A DNA stretch of 64,000 bases from positions 45,872 to 109,871 of the forward strand of contig NZ_JACHGP010000021.1 of NCBI RefSeq assembly GCF_014202335.1, in the 5' to 3' direction. Under the pieces are notes generated by a model. That model was not told the origin of the DNA. It saw nothing but the letters and a program-made list of their open reading frames with translations, and did not search any database. The DNA is from Mycobacterium sp. AZCC_0083. Its GTDB lineage: Bacteria > Actinomycetota > Actinomycetes > Mycobacteriales > Mycobacteriaceae. Below are positions 6,620-15,432 of this stretch, in pieces (positions within the stretch are counted from its first letter, which is position 1; each line of letters opens with the position of its first letter). A program made the translations under genes and the position numbers.

Positions 6620-9030
6620 CGGACATGTACCCCGCGCTGCTGCGACTGACCGGGTACGGTAGCAAGTGGTCGGTCGAGCAAGGGGACAGCATCGACTTCT
6701 TCGTCAACTGCGACGGCCCCGCCTCCTACCGTGCCGAACTGGTCAAACTGATCCACGGCGATACCCACCCGAGCGGGCCGGGCGTCAAGGAAGAGGTCAT
6801 CGACTCGCCGCTCAACGGTACCTATCCGGGTCAGCCCCAGACCATCCATGCCGGTTCCTACGCCGTGGTGCTCGACCGCCGCCCGATGCGGGTGGACAGC
6901 TTGACCATGCAGTGCTGGATCTGGCCGACGATGCCCACCAAGGTAGACGGCTACTGGTCGCCCGGTGAGCAGATGATCATGGGCAAGTGGGCCGACGGCC
7001 GCGGTTACGGGCTGTTCCTCGACCTGGATGGTCGGGTGTGTCTGCGAATCAACGGCCAGACGCTCACGGCCGCCGAACCGGTTCGCGACCGGGCCTGGCA
7101 CTTCATCGCGGCGACGTTCGACGCGGAAACCGGTTGCGCTGTCCTGTATCACGAGCCGCAGATCCGCTACGCGCTTGATCCCAAACCCGAACCCGACGAG
7201 GCGGTGTTCACCGAACGCGCCGCACACACTGCGGTGCCGTTCACCTTCGCTGCCCATCCGAGTCACACTGAGCCCGACGGTACGTCGTTGCAGCCGCACG
7301 GCTGGGTGATGACTGACCACTACAACGGCAAGATCGACGCCGCACGGCTGTGTTCGCGGGCCCTGACCCGCCTGGAGATCGAGACCATGAAGCTCGGATC
7401 CGCGGCGGGGATGGATGAGCGGCGCGGTGTCGGGCCGTCCGCGGAGCTCGGCGCCGCCATGGTGGCCGCCTGGGACTTCAACCTGGAGATACCGACCCGC
7501 ACGATCGTCGACAGCGGGCCGTACCGGCTCGACGGCGAACTCGTCGGCCTACCTGCCCGCGGGATGACCGGCCACAACTGGAGCGGCACCCAGATGTCGT
7601 GGAGCGCCGATCACCGCGAATACGGCGCCATCCACTTCCACGACGATGATGTCGACGACGCGCGTTGGACAGTCGATTTCACCGTTACGGTGCCCGCCGA
7701 TCTGCCCAGCGCCGTTTACGCCGTGAAGCTCACGACCAATGAGGGCGACGAGGACTACATCCCCTTCATGGTCCGTACCCCGCTCGGTGCGCCGCAGTCC
7801 AAAATCGCCGTCATCATGTCGACCACCGACTACATGGCGTACGCGAACGAGCATCAGGCCAGCAACTTCGGCAGCCTGGAGGCCTTGGTCTATCGCACTC
7901 CTATCATGGCGCCGCAGAACATCTTCCTGAGCGTGCACCGGGAATACGGCTACTCGCTGTACGACACCCACAGTGACGGTTCCGGAGTGCACATGTCATC
8001 GAGGCTGCGGCCGGTGCTCAACTTCCGGCCCAAGTGCGACTCGGTCATCACGCAGGCACCGTGGCAGTTCAACGCGGACCTGCACCTGATCGATTGGCTG
8101 ATCCAGCTGGGCTATGACTTCGACGTCATCACCGACGAGGACATCAGCTACGACGGCCTGGAGCGGATCGAGGGCTACAACGTGTTGCTCACCGGGTCGC
8201 ACCCCGAGCACAAGGACGGCCGGTACCTCGACGCCATCCACGCCTACAAGGATCGCGGCGGCCGGTTCATGTACATGGGTGGAGACGGCTTCTATTGGCG
8301 GCACACATTCCACTCCGGGTACGGACGGGGCGAGATCACCGAGATGCGCCGCTGCGAGTCGGGTATCCGGCCCTGGCAGGCTCAGCCCGGCGAGTACTAC
8401 CACCAGAGCGACGGCAAGCTCGGCGGTATGTGGCGGTTCCTCGGCCGTGATATGGCCGCGGTGAGTGGAACGTCGATGGTGGCGCAGGGCTTTGACGTCT
8501 CGACATACTTCAAGCGCACACCGGAGAGCGACGATCCCCGGGTCGCGTGGGCTTTCGACGGCATCGAGTACGGCGAACGGCTCGGTGACTTCGGTCTGGT
8601 CGGGGGCGGCGCGGCTGGCGCTGAGCTCGACAACGTCGACACCACGCTGGGCTCGCCGCCGCACACTCTGCTGGTTGCTACGTCAGCCGGACTGCACACC
8701 GACGCCTATCTGACGGTGACAGAGTTGATCTTGACCAATGCTCCCGGACACACCGGTACCCAGCACCCGAGGATCCGCGCCGACATGGCATTCCACGAGA
8801 CGCCCAACGGCGGTGGGGTGTGGTCGTTCAGTTCGATCTCGTACTGCGGCAGCCTCTCGCACAACAACTACGACAACAACATCTCGACGTTGACCGCGAA
8901 CGTGCTCAACCGCTTCGCCCAGGACGGACCACTACCCGCACCGGATGCCTCAGAGATCCGCACGCGGGGCAGGTTCGAGTCGACCCCAGCGCTGAACTAC
9001 CACCTGCCCGAGGAAGTCGGTAGCGGATGA
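6616..9030 (+). CDS. dmfA2: N,N-dimethylformamidase-type large (catalytic) subunit
   Basis: 804 aa (characterised large subunits ~760). DMFase hydrolyses dimethylformamide to dimethylamine and formate with a mononuclear iron held by two Tyr and one Glu. Spacing-matched candidates are Tyr409 (YMAYANEH), Tyr449 (YGYSLYDTH), and His529/Glu531 (TGSHPEHKD), with Glu670 (AGAELDN) matching the proposed catalytic Glu. The N-terminal ~330 residues contain a LamG/concanavalin-like region (MGKWADGRGYGLFLDLDG), followed by an Ig-like linker and a GATase-like catalytic domain. The GTG start at 6616 overlaps the dmfA1 stop (GTGA) and has AGGGGAG ahead of it; upstream in-frame Mets lie inside dmfA1. The complete ligand set suggests an active enzyme. 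Confidence 0.87.
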   Translation: MTDMYPALLRLTGYGSKWSVEQGDSIDFFVNCDGPASYRAELVKLIHGDTHPSGPGVKEEVIDSPLNGTYPGQPQTIHAGSYAVVLDRRPMRVDSLTMQCWIWPTMPTKVDGYWSPGEQMIMGKWADGRGYGLFLDLDGRVCLRINGQTLTAAEPVRDRAWHFIAATFDAETGCAVLYHEPQIRYALDPKPEPDEAVFTERAAHTAVPFTFAAHPSHTEPDGTSLQPHGWVMTDHYNGKIDAARLCSRALTRLEIETMKLGSAAGMDERRGVGPSAELGAAMVAAWDFNLEIPTRTIVDSGPYRLDGELVGLPARGMTGHNWSGTQMSWSADHREYGAIHFHDDDVDDARWTVDFTVTVPADLPSAVYAVKLTTNEGDEDYIPFMVRTPLGAPQSKIAVIMSTTDYMAYANEHQASNFGSLEALVYRTPIMAPQNIFLSVHREYGYSLYDTHSDGSGVHMSSRLRPVLNFRPKCDSVITQAPWQFNADLHLIDWLIQLGYDFDVITDEDISYDGLERIEGYNVLLTGSHPEHKDGRYLDAIHAYKDRGGRFMYMGGDGFYWRHTFHSGYGRGEITEMRRCESGIRPWQAQPGEYYHQSDGKLGGMWRFLGRDMAAVSGTSMVAQGFDVSTYFKRTPESDDPRVAWAFDGIEYGERLGDFGLVGGGAAGAELDNVDTTLGSPPHTLLVATSAGLHTDAYLTVTELILTNAPGHTGTQHPRIRADMAFHETPNGGGVWSFSSISYCGSLSHNNYDNNISTLTANVLNRFAQDGPLPAPDASEIRTRGRFESTPALNYHLPEEVGSG

Positions 9031-9869
9031 CCCCCACTGTGGCACACAGAAATCTGCTGCTGCGGCCGGCATCGACGGGGCAGCACCCAGCAGCGGAGAC
9101 CGCGGACTGGACCGGCACCTGGGTATGTGTGGGGCTGGCCGAGCAACTCAGCGAGGTCGGGGCGGTGCTGCCTGCGACGGTCGGGTATCACGGTGCCCAT
9201 GTGCGGCGCACCGACGACGGTTTGATGGCCGCGATCAACGCTAGGCCGTTCGGCGGATGCGTGTCGATCCCGGTGCACTGCGGAAGCACCCGCAATGTCA
9301 GGTGCCCACACTTGGCCTGTGCCTTCAGCGAAGACGGCGACGTGCTCGACAGCAGGACCGATCCGAGCGGTGCGTCCAGGGCTCAGTTCCTCGGCGACGG
9401 ACGCAGGACCGTCAGACTGCCTCTCGCACAGTGGGGTTCGCTGTTGTTCGTGAACGTCACGATGACCGAGCCGCCACCGCTTCCGATCGCCGTTACGCCC
9501 TCACCGGACGACTCGGAGGTCGTCGCGACCGGTCTGCGATTGGTACCCGGGAATTGGCTCGACACTCCGCTGCGGGCAGCGTCGGCCATCGCCGGCACGC
9601 TCGATGGCGACCGTACCTGCGTCACCGCCGTGGCGCCCAACCTCGCCCTGGTGCACTACGGGACAGCCACTTTCGTCGTGCTCAGCCGCCCGGCTGGTCA
9701 TACGCGGAGCACTTTGGTGTGGGCGCTGCTGCACCGGACCGGCACGATCCCGCTCCTCGATCCAGGACTGCTCACCGGACTGGCTGCCGCCGGATTCGAC
9801 GCTGCAAGTCAGTGTGGGCCATCTCACTCGTGTCTTAACGGCGAGGAAACAGGACCCGAACCTCGTTGA
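9027..9869 (+). CDS. Degenerate Rieske oxygenase alpha-like protein without cluster ligands
   Basis: 280 aa, ATGA-coupled to dmfA2. Residues 28-104 follow the layout of the Rieske domain of ring-hydroxylating oxygenase alpha subunits: W..VG....L.EVG, R..DGLMAAIN, CPHLACAF..DGDV. A PLAQWGSLLFVNV segment follows, typical of the domain's end. The iron-sulfur ligands are not intact. The first CxH box is replaced by ARPFGG, and the second (normally CPYHGW) reads CPHLAC, with Leu where His should be. The protein is also shorter than real alpha subunits (350-450 aa), so a redox role is unlikely. It may be a structural or binding partner of the dmf enzyme, or a decaying gene. The assignment rests on pattern similarity only. 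Confidence 0.55.
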   Translation: MTPTVAHRNLLLRPASTGQHPAAETADWTGTWVCVGLAEQLSEVGAVLPATVGYHGAHVRRTDDGLMAAINARPFGGCVSIPVHCGSTRNVRCPHLACAFSEDGDVLDSRTDPSGASRAQFLGDGRRTVRLPLAQWGSLLFVNVTMTEPPPLPIAVTPSPDDSEVVATGLRLVPGNWLDTPLRAASAIAGTLDGDRTCVTAVAPNLALVHYGTATFVVLSRPAGHTRSTLVWALLHRTGTIPLLDPGLLTGLAAAGFDAASQCGPSHSCLNGEETGPEPR

Positions 9870-9932
9870 CGTTCGCACATAGTCGACTGGTGGTACGCAG
9901 ATCAGTGGACATGAGCCGAGACGGAGAACGAG

Positions 9933-10694
9933 ATGGCTGCGGCGGGGCACGAAACTCGGGACTTCACCTCGATTGCCGCCGACATGGTGTCTACCGACAC
10001 CGAGGTACGGATTCGTGGTGCCGTCGACTTTCTTCGCATCGAGGCTCGCTGCGACACCTTTCTCCTTGCCTACAAGACGCCTCGAGCGATCGGGTTCAGC
10101 CTGGTCAACTCGGTCGGGTACTCCGATGCGGTCGCCGGGCATCTGACGTCGGACATCCAGGCGATGCCGGAGTTCTCCAGGCAGTTTGCCGACCAGAGTC
10201 GGGTCTGGGACTGGGACGACGTACCTGAGTTCTCCGATTCCTACAGTGGCGCCAAGGTGCTGCGTCCGGAAGGCTTTACCAACGGTTTCCTGATGGTGTT
10301 GCACGATGGCGCCGGAGACGTGGTCGGGTTGTGTCAAGCCAACATGGAGCATCCTGAGTTTTCGCCGCGAAGTCGCTGTCTGGTCGAGTCGGTCCGTCCG
10401 CTGTTCACGAAGTACGTCACCCGGATGCGCGAGCAAGCACGTGCCCGGCTGACCCCCCGAGAGCAGGAGATTCTTGCGCTGCTTCGCGGTGGCCTGTCGA
10501 ACACCGAAATCAGTGATCGGCTGTTCCTGTCGCCACGCACGGTCAGCACCCATGTCGAACGCGTGCTGCGAAAGCTCGGCGTGGCCAACCGGGTAGCGGC
10601 GGCTGTGCACGCCACCGAACTGGAACTCTTCGATCAGAAGCGCGTCGTCGTGTCGGCGCCGCGGCCGCCGCTGAATCGAGTGGCCGGGCTCTGA
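9933..10694 (+). CDS. LuxR-family transcriptional regulator
   Basis: 253 aa. The C-terminal domain is a LuxR/GerE helix-turn-helix: LTPREQEILALLRGGLSNTE, ISDRLFLSPRTVSTHVERVL, RKLGVANR. The N-terminal ~160 residues look like a ligand-sensing GAF/PAS-like fold and carry no phospho-receiver motif, so this is probably a ligand-binding activator. It starts 63 bp after the third dmf gene, with GGAG upstream. LuxR-type regulators accompany characterised dmf clusters, which supports a role in amide-dependent induction. It could instead, or also, control the ABC/amidase/urease operon that begins at 10940. Confidence 0.85.
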   Translation: MAAAGHETRDFTSIAADMVSTDTEVRIRGAVDFLRIEARCDTFLLAYKTPRAIGFSLVNSVGYSDAVAGHLTSDIQAMPEFSRQFADQSRVWDWDDVPEFSDSYSGAKVLRPEGFTNGFLMVLHDGAGDVVGLCQANMEHPEFSPRSRCLVESVRPLFTKYVTRMREQARARLTPREQEILALLRGGLSNTEISDRLFLSPRTVSTHVERVLRKLGVANRVAAAVHATELELFDQKRVVVSAPRPPLNRVAGL

Positions 10695-10807
10695 CCGTCG
10701 GCGCCGGTACGCCGGACAGCCGAATATGGCCATCCGGTCTTTCCGCGTGTTCGCGCTGCGCCGATCGGCGGGACTGTATTCGATTGCCAATCAGAATCAT
10801 TCGTGAC

Positions 10808-10829
10808 AAATACGTCGGATGACGTATTT
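10808..10829. promoter_or_regulatory. Perfect 22-bp palindrome upstream of the ABC/amidase/urease operon
   Basis: AAATACGTC (10808-10816) and GACGTATTT (10821-10829) are exact inverted 9-bp arms around GGAT. It lies ~110 bp before the operon's first start codon (10940), in the only sizeable gap (10695-10939) ahead of a 14-gene run. A possible -35 (TTGCCA, 10784-10789) is placed so that the palindrome would overlap the -10 region, which would suit a repressor. Which protein binds is unknown. Confidence 0.65.
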
Positions 10830-10939
10830 CGTCGGAGCAACGAATTCCATACCGTGTACCTACATCGCCTGATACCACTGCGCGCCGTGGCGCAGTGCAG
10901 ACCTGGATGAGCTTCTTCATCAGACCAGAGGATCCACCG

Positions 10940-12568
10940 ATGACGCACGGACCCCGAAGGACGCAGCGGCGCCTGTCATTGCGGTTAGTCGCGGTCTGCT
11001 TCATCGCGCTTCTCAGTGTCTCCGCACTCGCCGGCTGTTCGCGGGGACCAGTGCGTACCGGAAATGTCTTCGTGATCGCGATCGAGTCCGAGGCCGACGT
11101 ACTCGACCCGCAGGTGGCTGGGGGTTGGGTGACGTGGCGAATCAACCGGCAGATGTTCGAACCGCTTGTCGACGAGGATCTGACGAAACCTTCGCAGGAA
11201 GTCACGGTTCCGCCGCTGCGACCCGGGCTGGCCGCGTCGTGGGATATCTCAGCGGACGGCCTGGAGTACACCTTTCACATTCGACGCGGGGTGCGGTTCC
11301 ACGATGGCACACCGCTCAATGCGCAAGCGGTCGAATACAACATCCGCCGGATGTGGGACAAGAACTCTCCGCAGTACTCGGTCAAGGCGGCCGGCCAGAC
11401 GACATTCGTCTGGAAGTTCCTCGACTCGGTCGAAACCGTCGACGACCACACCCTGAAAATCCGGTTGAAACAACCCTTCTCCGAGTTTCTGCGGATGCTG
11501 GCACAAGGCGGTAGTGGTTCGACTGCGATCATCAGCCCGACTGCACTCAAGACCTACGGCGAGGACATCGCCGACCATCCGGTGGGCACCGGGCCGTTCA
11601 AGTTCAAAGAACGTATCCGCGGTGAGCGAATCGACCTGGTGCGCAACGATGATTACTGGGGCACGGTTCCATCGATCGACGGCGTGGTCTTCCGGCCCCT
11701 GCCCGACCCATCGGCACGCACGGCCGCGCTGAGGTCCGGGGACGTCGACATGATCGCGGTGCCGAACCCGGACAGTATCGACAACCTGGTGAACGAGGGA
11801 TATCAACTCTCCGAGGGCATCCCGCCCCACATTTGGTACTTGTCCTTCAACATGAAGGACAAGTACACCTCGAAACGCGAAGTACGTGAGGCAATCAACC
11901 TCGCGATCGACCGCGAGGGGATGGCGCAGGACTTGTTGCGCGGCTCGGTGAATCCGGCGCTGGGAGTCCAAGCACTGTCGGCGGGTGGCTACGTCGAACG
12001 CAAAGACGCCTACCAGCGCAACCTCGACAAGGCCCGGCAGCTGTTGGCGTCGGCGGGCCTGGCGAATGGGTTCGAGACGACGTTGATCACCTCGACCGAC
12101 GGTTCCGGCCAGATCATGCCGGCGCAGATGGCGGAGTTCATCCAGCAGAACCTCGCGGAGATCGGCATCAACCTCAAAATTCAGACCCAGGAATGGATCT
12201 CATACCTGGGCGTGTGGGCCCGGGGTATGCAGGACGGCGTCGGCATGGCGCAGATGTCCTGGGGAATGACCAGCCCCTACTGGCTCTACATTGCCACCTC
12301 ATCTGAGCTTCAGGCACCCAACGGCCCGAACGTCGGGTACTACGCCAACCCCGCCCTCGACAAAGCGATGGACAACGCGATCACCGCGCTGGACCCCAAG
12401 GAAGCCGCCAAGTTCTGGCGCCAAGCGAACAACATAGTCACCGATGACAGCGCCCTGGTCCCCATCGTCAACGACAAAGCCCCCTACATCCTGGCCCCCT
12501 ACGTCTCCGGGTTCGTCTCGGCGAGCGAAGAGTGGTACGACCTGACCCACGTGAGGCTCAATCAATGA
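10940..12568 (+). CDS. Dpp/Nik-type ABC transporter substrate-binding lipoprotein
   Basis: 542 aa family-5 extracellular solute-binding protein (DppA/OppA/NikA class). The N-terminal lipoprotein signal ends at lipobox ALAGC. I start at ATG 10940 because it gives a compact basic n-region (MTHGPRRTQRRLS) and AGAGGA lies upstream; the in-frame ATG at 10895 would add 15 residues that spoil the signal. Family features are LRPGLAASWDISADGLEYTF, VRFHDGTPLNAQAVEYNIRR, HPVGTGPFKF and REVREAINLAIDREGMAQ. First gene of the operon. The family binds peptides, nickel chelates and other small ligands, so the cargo may be a urea or amide derivative, a peptide, or Ni2+ for the downstream urease-like enzyme. 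Confidence 0.9.
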   Translation: MTHGPRRTQRRLSLRLVAVCFIALLSVSALAGCSRGPVRTGNVFVIAIESEADVLDPQVAGGWVTWRINRQMFEPLVDEDLTKPSQEVTVPPLRPGLAASWDISADGLEYTFHIRRGVRFHDGTPLNAQAVEYNIRRMWDKNSPQYSVKAAGQTTFVWKFLDSVETVDDHTLKIRLKQPFSEFLRMLAQGGSGSTAIISPTALKTYGEDIADHPVGTGPFKFKERIRGERIDLVRNDDYWGTVPSIDGVVFRPLPDPSARTAALRSGDVDMIAVPNPDSIDNLVNEGYQLSEGIPPHIWYLSFNMKDKYTSKREVREAINLAIDREGMAQDLLRGSVNPALGVQALSAGGYVERKDAYQRNLDKARQLLASAGLANGFETTLITSTDGSGQIMPAQMAEFIQQNLAEIGINLKIQTQEWISYLGVWARGMQDGVGMAQMSWGMTSPYWLYIATSSELQAPNGPNVGYYANPALDKAMDNAITALDPKEAAKFWRQANNIVTDDSALVPIVNDKAPYILAPYVSGFVSASEEWYDLTHVRLNQ

Positions 12569-13524
12569 CCCGTGCCATCGGAAGTAGGCTATTTTCAACC
12601 ATTCTCGTGCTCTTCGGCGTCAGCCTCATCGTCTTCCTGTTGCTGCAGATGGTGCCGGGCGATCCGGCCGTCACCATCCTGGGGTCCGGCGCGACCGCCC
12701 AGACCGTCGCCGCGCTGCGAACCGAGCTCGGCCTGGACCGGTCACTGCCGGTGCAATTCTTCGACTATCTCGGTGGATTGCTCCAGGGTGATCTGGGCCG
12801 TTCCCTGACCATCAACACTCCGGTCACCGACATCATGCTGCCCCGCTTCGCGAACACGCTGATCCTCACGGCGGCGGCGCTCGTGCTGTGCATCCTTGTC
12901 GCCGTTCCGCTCGGGGTCATCGCGGCCCACAAGCAATACAGCATCTTCGACCGAGCCTCAATGATGATCTCGCTGGCCGGCGCGAGCGTTCCCGTCTACT
13001 GGTTCGGGTTGCTGCTGATCGGCATCTTCGCCATCGGTCTCGGTTGGTTGCCCACGTCCGGCATGTACAACCCCCGCTTCCCCGGCGGGGTGGGCGATCT
13101 CTCGGCGCACCTCATCCTGCCGGCCATCGCCGCGGCGCTGGTGCCACTCGCGGTGATCGCTCGGATGACGCGAAGCGTGATGATCGACATCCTCCAGCAG
13201 GACTACATCCGCACGCTGCGTGCGTCCGGGCTCGCCACGACTTCCGTTCTCTGGCGGCATGCCCTGCGCAATGCGCTGCCGCCGATCGTCAACATCATCG
13301 GCCTGCAGGTCGGCTACTTACTGGGCGGTGTGGTATTCGTCGAAGTCGTGTTCGGCTGGCCGGGCCTCGGTCAGCAGCTTTACACCTCGATCACCCAGCG
13401 CGACATCCCGGTGGTCCAGGCCGGTGTGCTGTTCATCGCGTTGGCCTTCGTGATCATCAACCTCTTTGCCGACGTGGCGGTCGGTCTGCTCGATCCCCGC
13501 ACCAGAAGGAGCGCAGGAGCATGA
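12565..13524 (+). CDS. Dpp/Nik-type ABC transporter permease 1 (DppB-like)
   Basis: 319 aa membrane protein of the DppB class. The start (MTRAIGSRLFSTILVLFGV) is coupled to the binding-protein stop by ATGA; the in-frame GTG at 12532 lies inside the upstream gene. Landmarks are LLQMVPGDPA near the N-terminus, LGLDRSLPVQFFDYLGGLLQGDLG, and the cytoplasmic loop DYIRTLRASGL...VLWRHALRNALPPIV that contacts the ATPases. About six transmembrane segments. It pairs with the DppC-like protein encoded next. Confidence 0.92.
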   Translation: MTRAIGSRLFSTILVLFGVSLIVFLLLQMVPGDPAVTILGSGATAQTVAALRTELGLDRSLPVQFFDYLGGLLQGDLGRSLTINTPVTDIMLPRFANTLILTAAALVLCILVAVPLGVIAAHKQYSIFDRASMMISLAGASVPVYWFGLLLIGIFAIGLGWLPTSGMYNPRFPGGVGDLSAHLILPAIAAALVPLAVIARMTRSVMIDILQQDYIRTLRASGLATTSVLWRHALRNALPPIVNIIGLQVGYLLGGVVFVEVVFGWPGLGQQLYTSITQRDIPVVQAGVLFIALAFVIINLFADVAVGLLDPRTRRSAGA

Positions 13525-13597
13525 GCCTCCGAAGACGACCGCGAGTGAGGATCGCAGCGAGGAACGAGCGAGGACCGGAGCGAGGGGGAGTCGAGGC

Positions 13598-14545
13598 ATG
13601 AGCGTAGTCACCGAGGCGGTCGACGCGGGCCGCTCACTTCTCAGAGCCAACCGGTCCCGGGCCGACGGACCCGGTACTGCTGAGACAGACGAGCCGAAGC
13701 CGCAGTGGCGCTTGGCTGTTCGAGCCTTCAGCCGGGACAAGATGGCGGTGGTGTCGCTCATCATCCTGGTGCTAGTGGCTCTGGCGGCGATTTTCGCCCC
13801 GCTACTGACGCCCTACAGCCCGGTTGCCGGCGACCCGGTCGAACGCCTGGCCGGTGTCGGCACCGACGGTCATTTCCTCGGTCTGGACGGCCAGGGGCGC
13901 GATATCTGGACCCGTCTGCTCTACGGCGGACGCAACTCTCTGATGGTGGCGGTGGTCCCGGTTCTCGTGGTGTTTCCGCTGGCTCTGCTGATCGGCTTGT
14001 TCGCCGGGTTCCAGCGCAGCAGGGCTGGTGAAACCCTGATGCGGGTCCTTGACGTACTGTTCGCGTTTCCGCTAGTGCTGCTCGCGATCGCCCTGTCTGC
14101 CGTGTTGGGTGCAGGCCTTGGCAACGTGATGCTCGCGATCGGGATCACGCTGATCCCGTACATGGCCCGGGTTGCGTACACCGCCACCGTGCAGGAATCG
14201 TCGAAGGATTACCTGGAGGCGGCCCGCGCTTACGGCGCCAATCCGCTGCTGCTGATGTTCCGCGAGCTCATGCCGAATGTCGTCGTTCAGCTGCTGGTGT
14301 ACGCAACGACGTTGTGCGGCCTGATGATCGTGGTCGCGGCCGGTCTCAGTTTTCTCGGTGTCGGCGTCATCCCGCCCACTCCGGACTGGGGCATCATGAC
14401 CGCCGACGGCAGGAACGTGTTGCTCGAGGGCATCTACCACGTCGCCACCATTCCCGGTCTTCTGATCCTCGTCGTCTCGCTCGCTTTCAACCTGATCGGC
14501 GACGGGGTCCGTGACGCACTCGACCCACGAAAGCAGACCAGCTGA
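13598..14545 (+). CDS. Dpp/Nik-type ABC transporter permease 2 (DppC-like)
   Basis: 315 aa. The start ATG at 13598 has GGGGGAG about 9 bp upstream; an in-frame start at 13466 would lie inside the DppB-like gene. Landmarks are an N-terminal cytoplasmic stretch with AFSRDKMAVVSLIILV, LGLDGQGRDIWTRLLYGGRNSL, and the coupling loop DYLEAARAYGANPLLLMFRELMPNVV. The 73-bp gap after the DppB-like gene holds repeated GAGCGA-like motifs and no gene. Its stop overlaps the next start as TGATG. Confidence 0.92.
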   Translation: MSVVTEAVDAGRSLLRANRSRADGPGTAETDEPKPQWRLAVRAFSRDKMAVVSLIILVLVALAAIFAPLLTPYSPVAGDPVERLAGVGTDGHFLGLDGQGRDIWTRLLYGGRNSLMVAVVPVLVVFPLALLIGLFAGFQRSRAGETLMRVLDVLFAFPLVLLAIALSAVLGAGLGNVMLAIGITLIPYMARVAYTATVQESSKDYLEAARAYGANPLLLMFRELMPNVVVQLLVYATTLCGLMIVVAAGLSFLGVGVIPPTPDWGIMTADGRNVLLEGIYHVATIPGLLILVVSLAFNLIGDGVRDALDPRKQTS

Positions 14546-15432
14546 TGACCGTCCACAACGCACTGGACGTCAGGAATCTATCCGTCGACTTCCACACCGA
14601 CAGCGGGGTCGTCCACGCGGTGAAGGACGCGAACATCTCCGTCCGCGAAGGCGGAATCCTCGGATTGGTAGGCGAATCCGGCTCCGGAAAGTCCGTGACC
14701 TCCCTGGCCGTGCTGCGTCTGCTCGGCACCAGCCGGGCCAGGATCACCAGCGGCGAGATCCTGTTCCGCGGTGAAAACCTCCTGACCAAGTCCGACAAAG
14801 AAATGCGCGCTATTCGCGGTCCGCATATCGGGTTGGTTTCGCAGAACGCACTGTCGGCGCTCGATCCTTCGTTCACGGTCGGTGCACAGCTGATCGAGGT
14901 GATCCGGGTGCATCAGGGAGTGGACAAGGCGACGGCCCGAACCAAGGCCCTCGAGGCGCTCGAGCTGGTGGCGCTTCCTGACCCGAAACGTCGTATGAAG
15001 GCCTATCCCCATGAACTTTCCGGGGGGCAGCGTCAGCGGGTGGTCATCGCGATTGCGCTGTCCTGCCGGCCTGAGTTGCTCCTGGCGGACGAGCCGACGA
15101 CCGCGCTCGATGCGACCGTTCAGAAGCAGATTCTCGATCTGCTGATCACCATCAACTCCGAACTCGGTACCTCGATCCTGTTGGTAACACATGATTTCGG
15201 CGTGGTCGCGCACGTGTGCACCGACGTCACCGTCATGCGCCGGGGCGATGTCCTCGAGTCGGGGACGGTGGAACAGGTGTTGAACCGGCCTCAGCACCCC
15301 TACACACAGGGGCTCATGCGGGCAGTGCCACGGCTGCACCTCAACGACGCCACCCGATCCGTTCCGCGCGCGGACCGGCGCTTGTTCGATTTCCGCGATG
15401 ACACGACGAAGGAGAACGCCGATGTCGCATAA
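14545..15432 (+). CDS. Dpp/Nik-type ABC transporter ATPase 1 (DppD-like)
   Basis: 295 aa. Walker A GESGSGKS, signature LSGGQRQR, Walker B LLLADEPTTALDATVQ, switch His in LVTHDFG. The C-terminal HPYTQGLMRAVPRL is the usual tail motif of DppD/OppD ATPases, but the protein is ~30 residues shorter than many and lacks the Cys-rich C-terminal segment. TGATG coupling to the preceding permease gene. Confidence 0.92.
   Translation: MTVHNALDVRNLSVDFHTDSGVVHAVKDANISVREGGILGLVGESGSGKSVTSLAVLRLLGTSRARITSGEILFRGENLLTKSDKEMRAIRGPHIGLVSQNALSALDPSFTVGAQLIEVIRVHQGVDKATARTKALEALELVALPDPKRRMKAYPHELSGGQRQRVVIAIALSCRPELLLADEPTTALDATVQKQILDLLITINSELGTSILLVTHDFGVVAHVCTDVTVMRRGDVLESGTVEQVLNRPQHPYTQGLMRAVPRLHLNDATRSVPRADRRLFDFRDDTTKENADVA

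Noticed and set aside
6067..7320. Minus-strand open frame opposite the dmf genes
   Set aside because: No recognisable domain; overlaps two well-supported plus-strand genes that match a known operon.
9501..10790. Minus-strand open frame opposite the Rieske-like and LuxR genes
   Set aside because: Low-complexity Arg/His-rich sequence without motifs; LuxR helix-turn-helix on the plus strand is clear.
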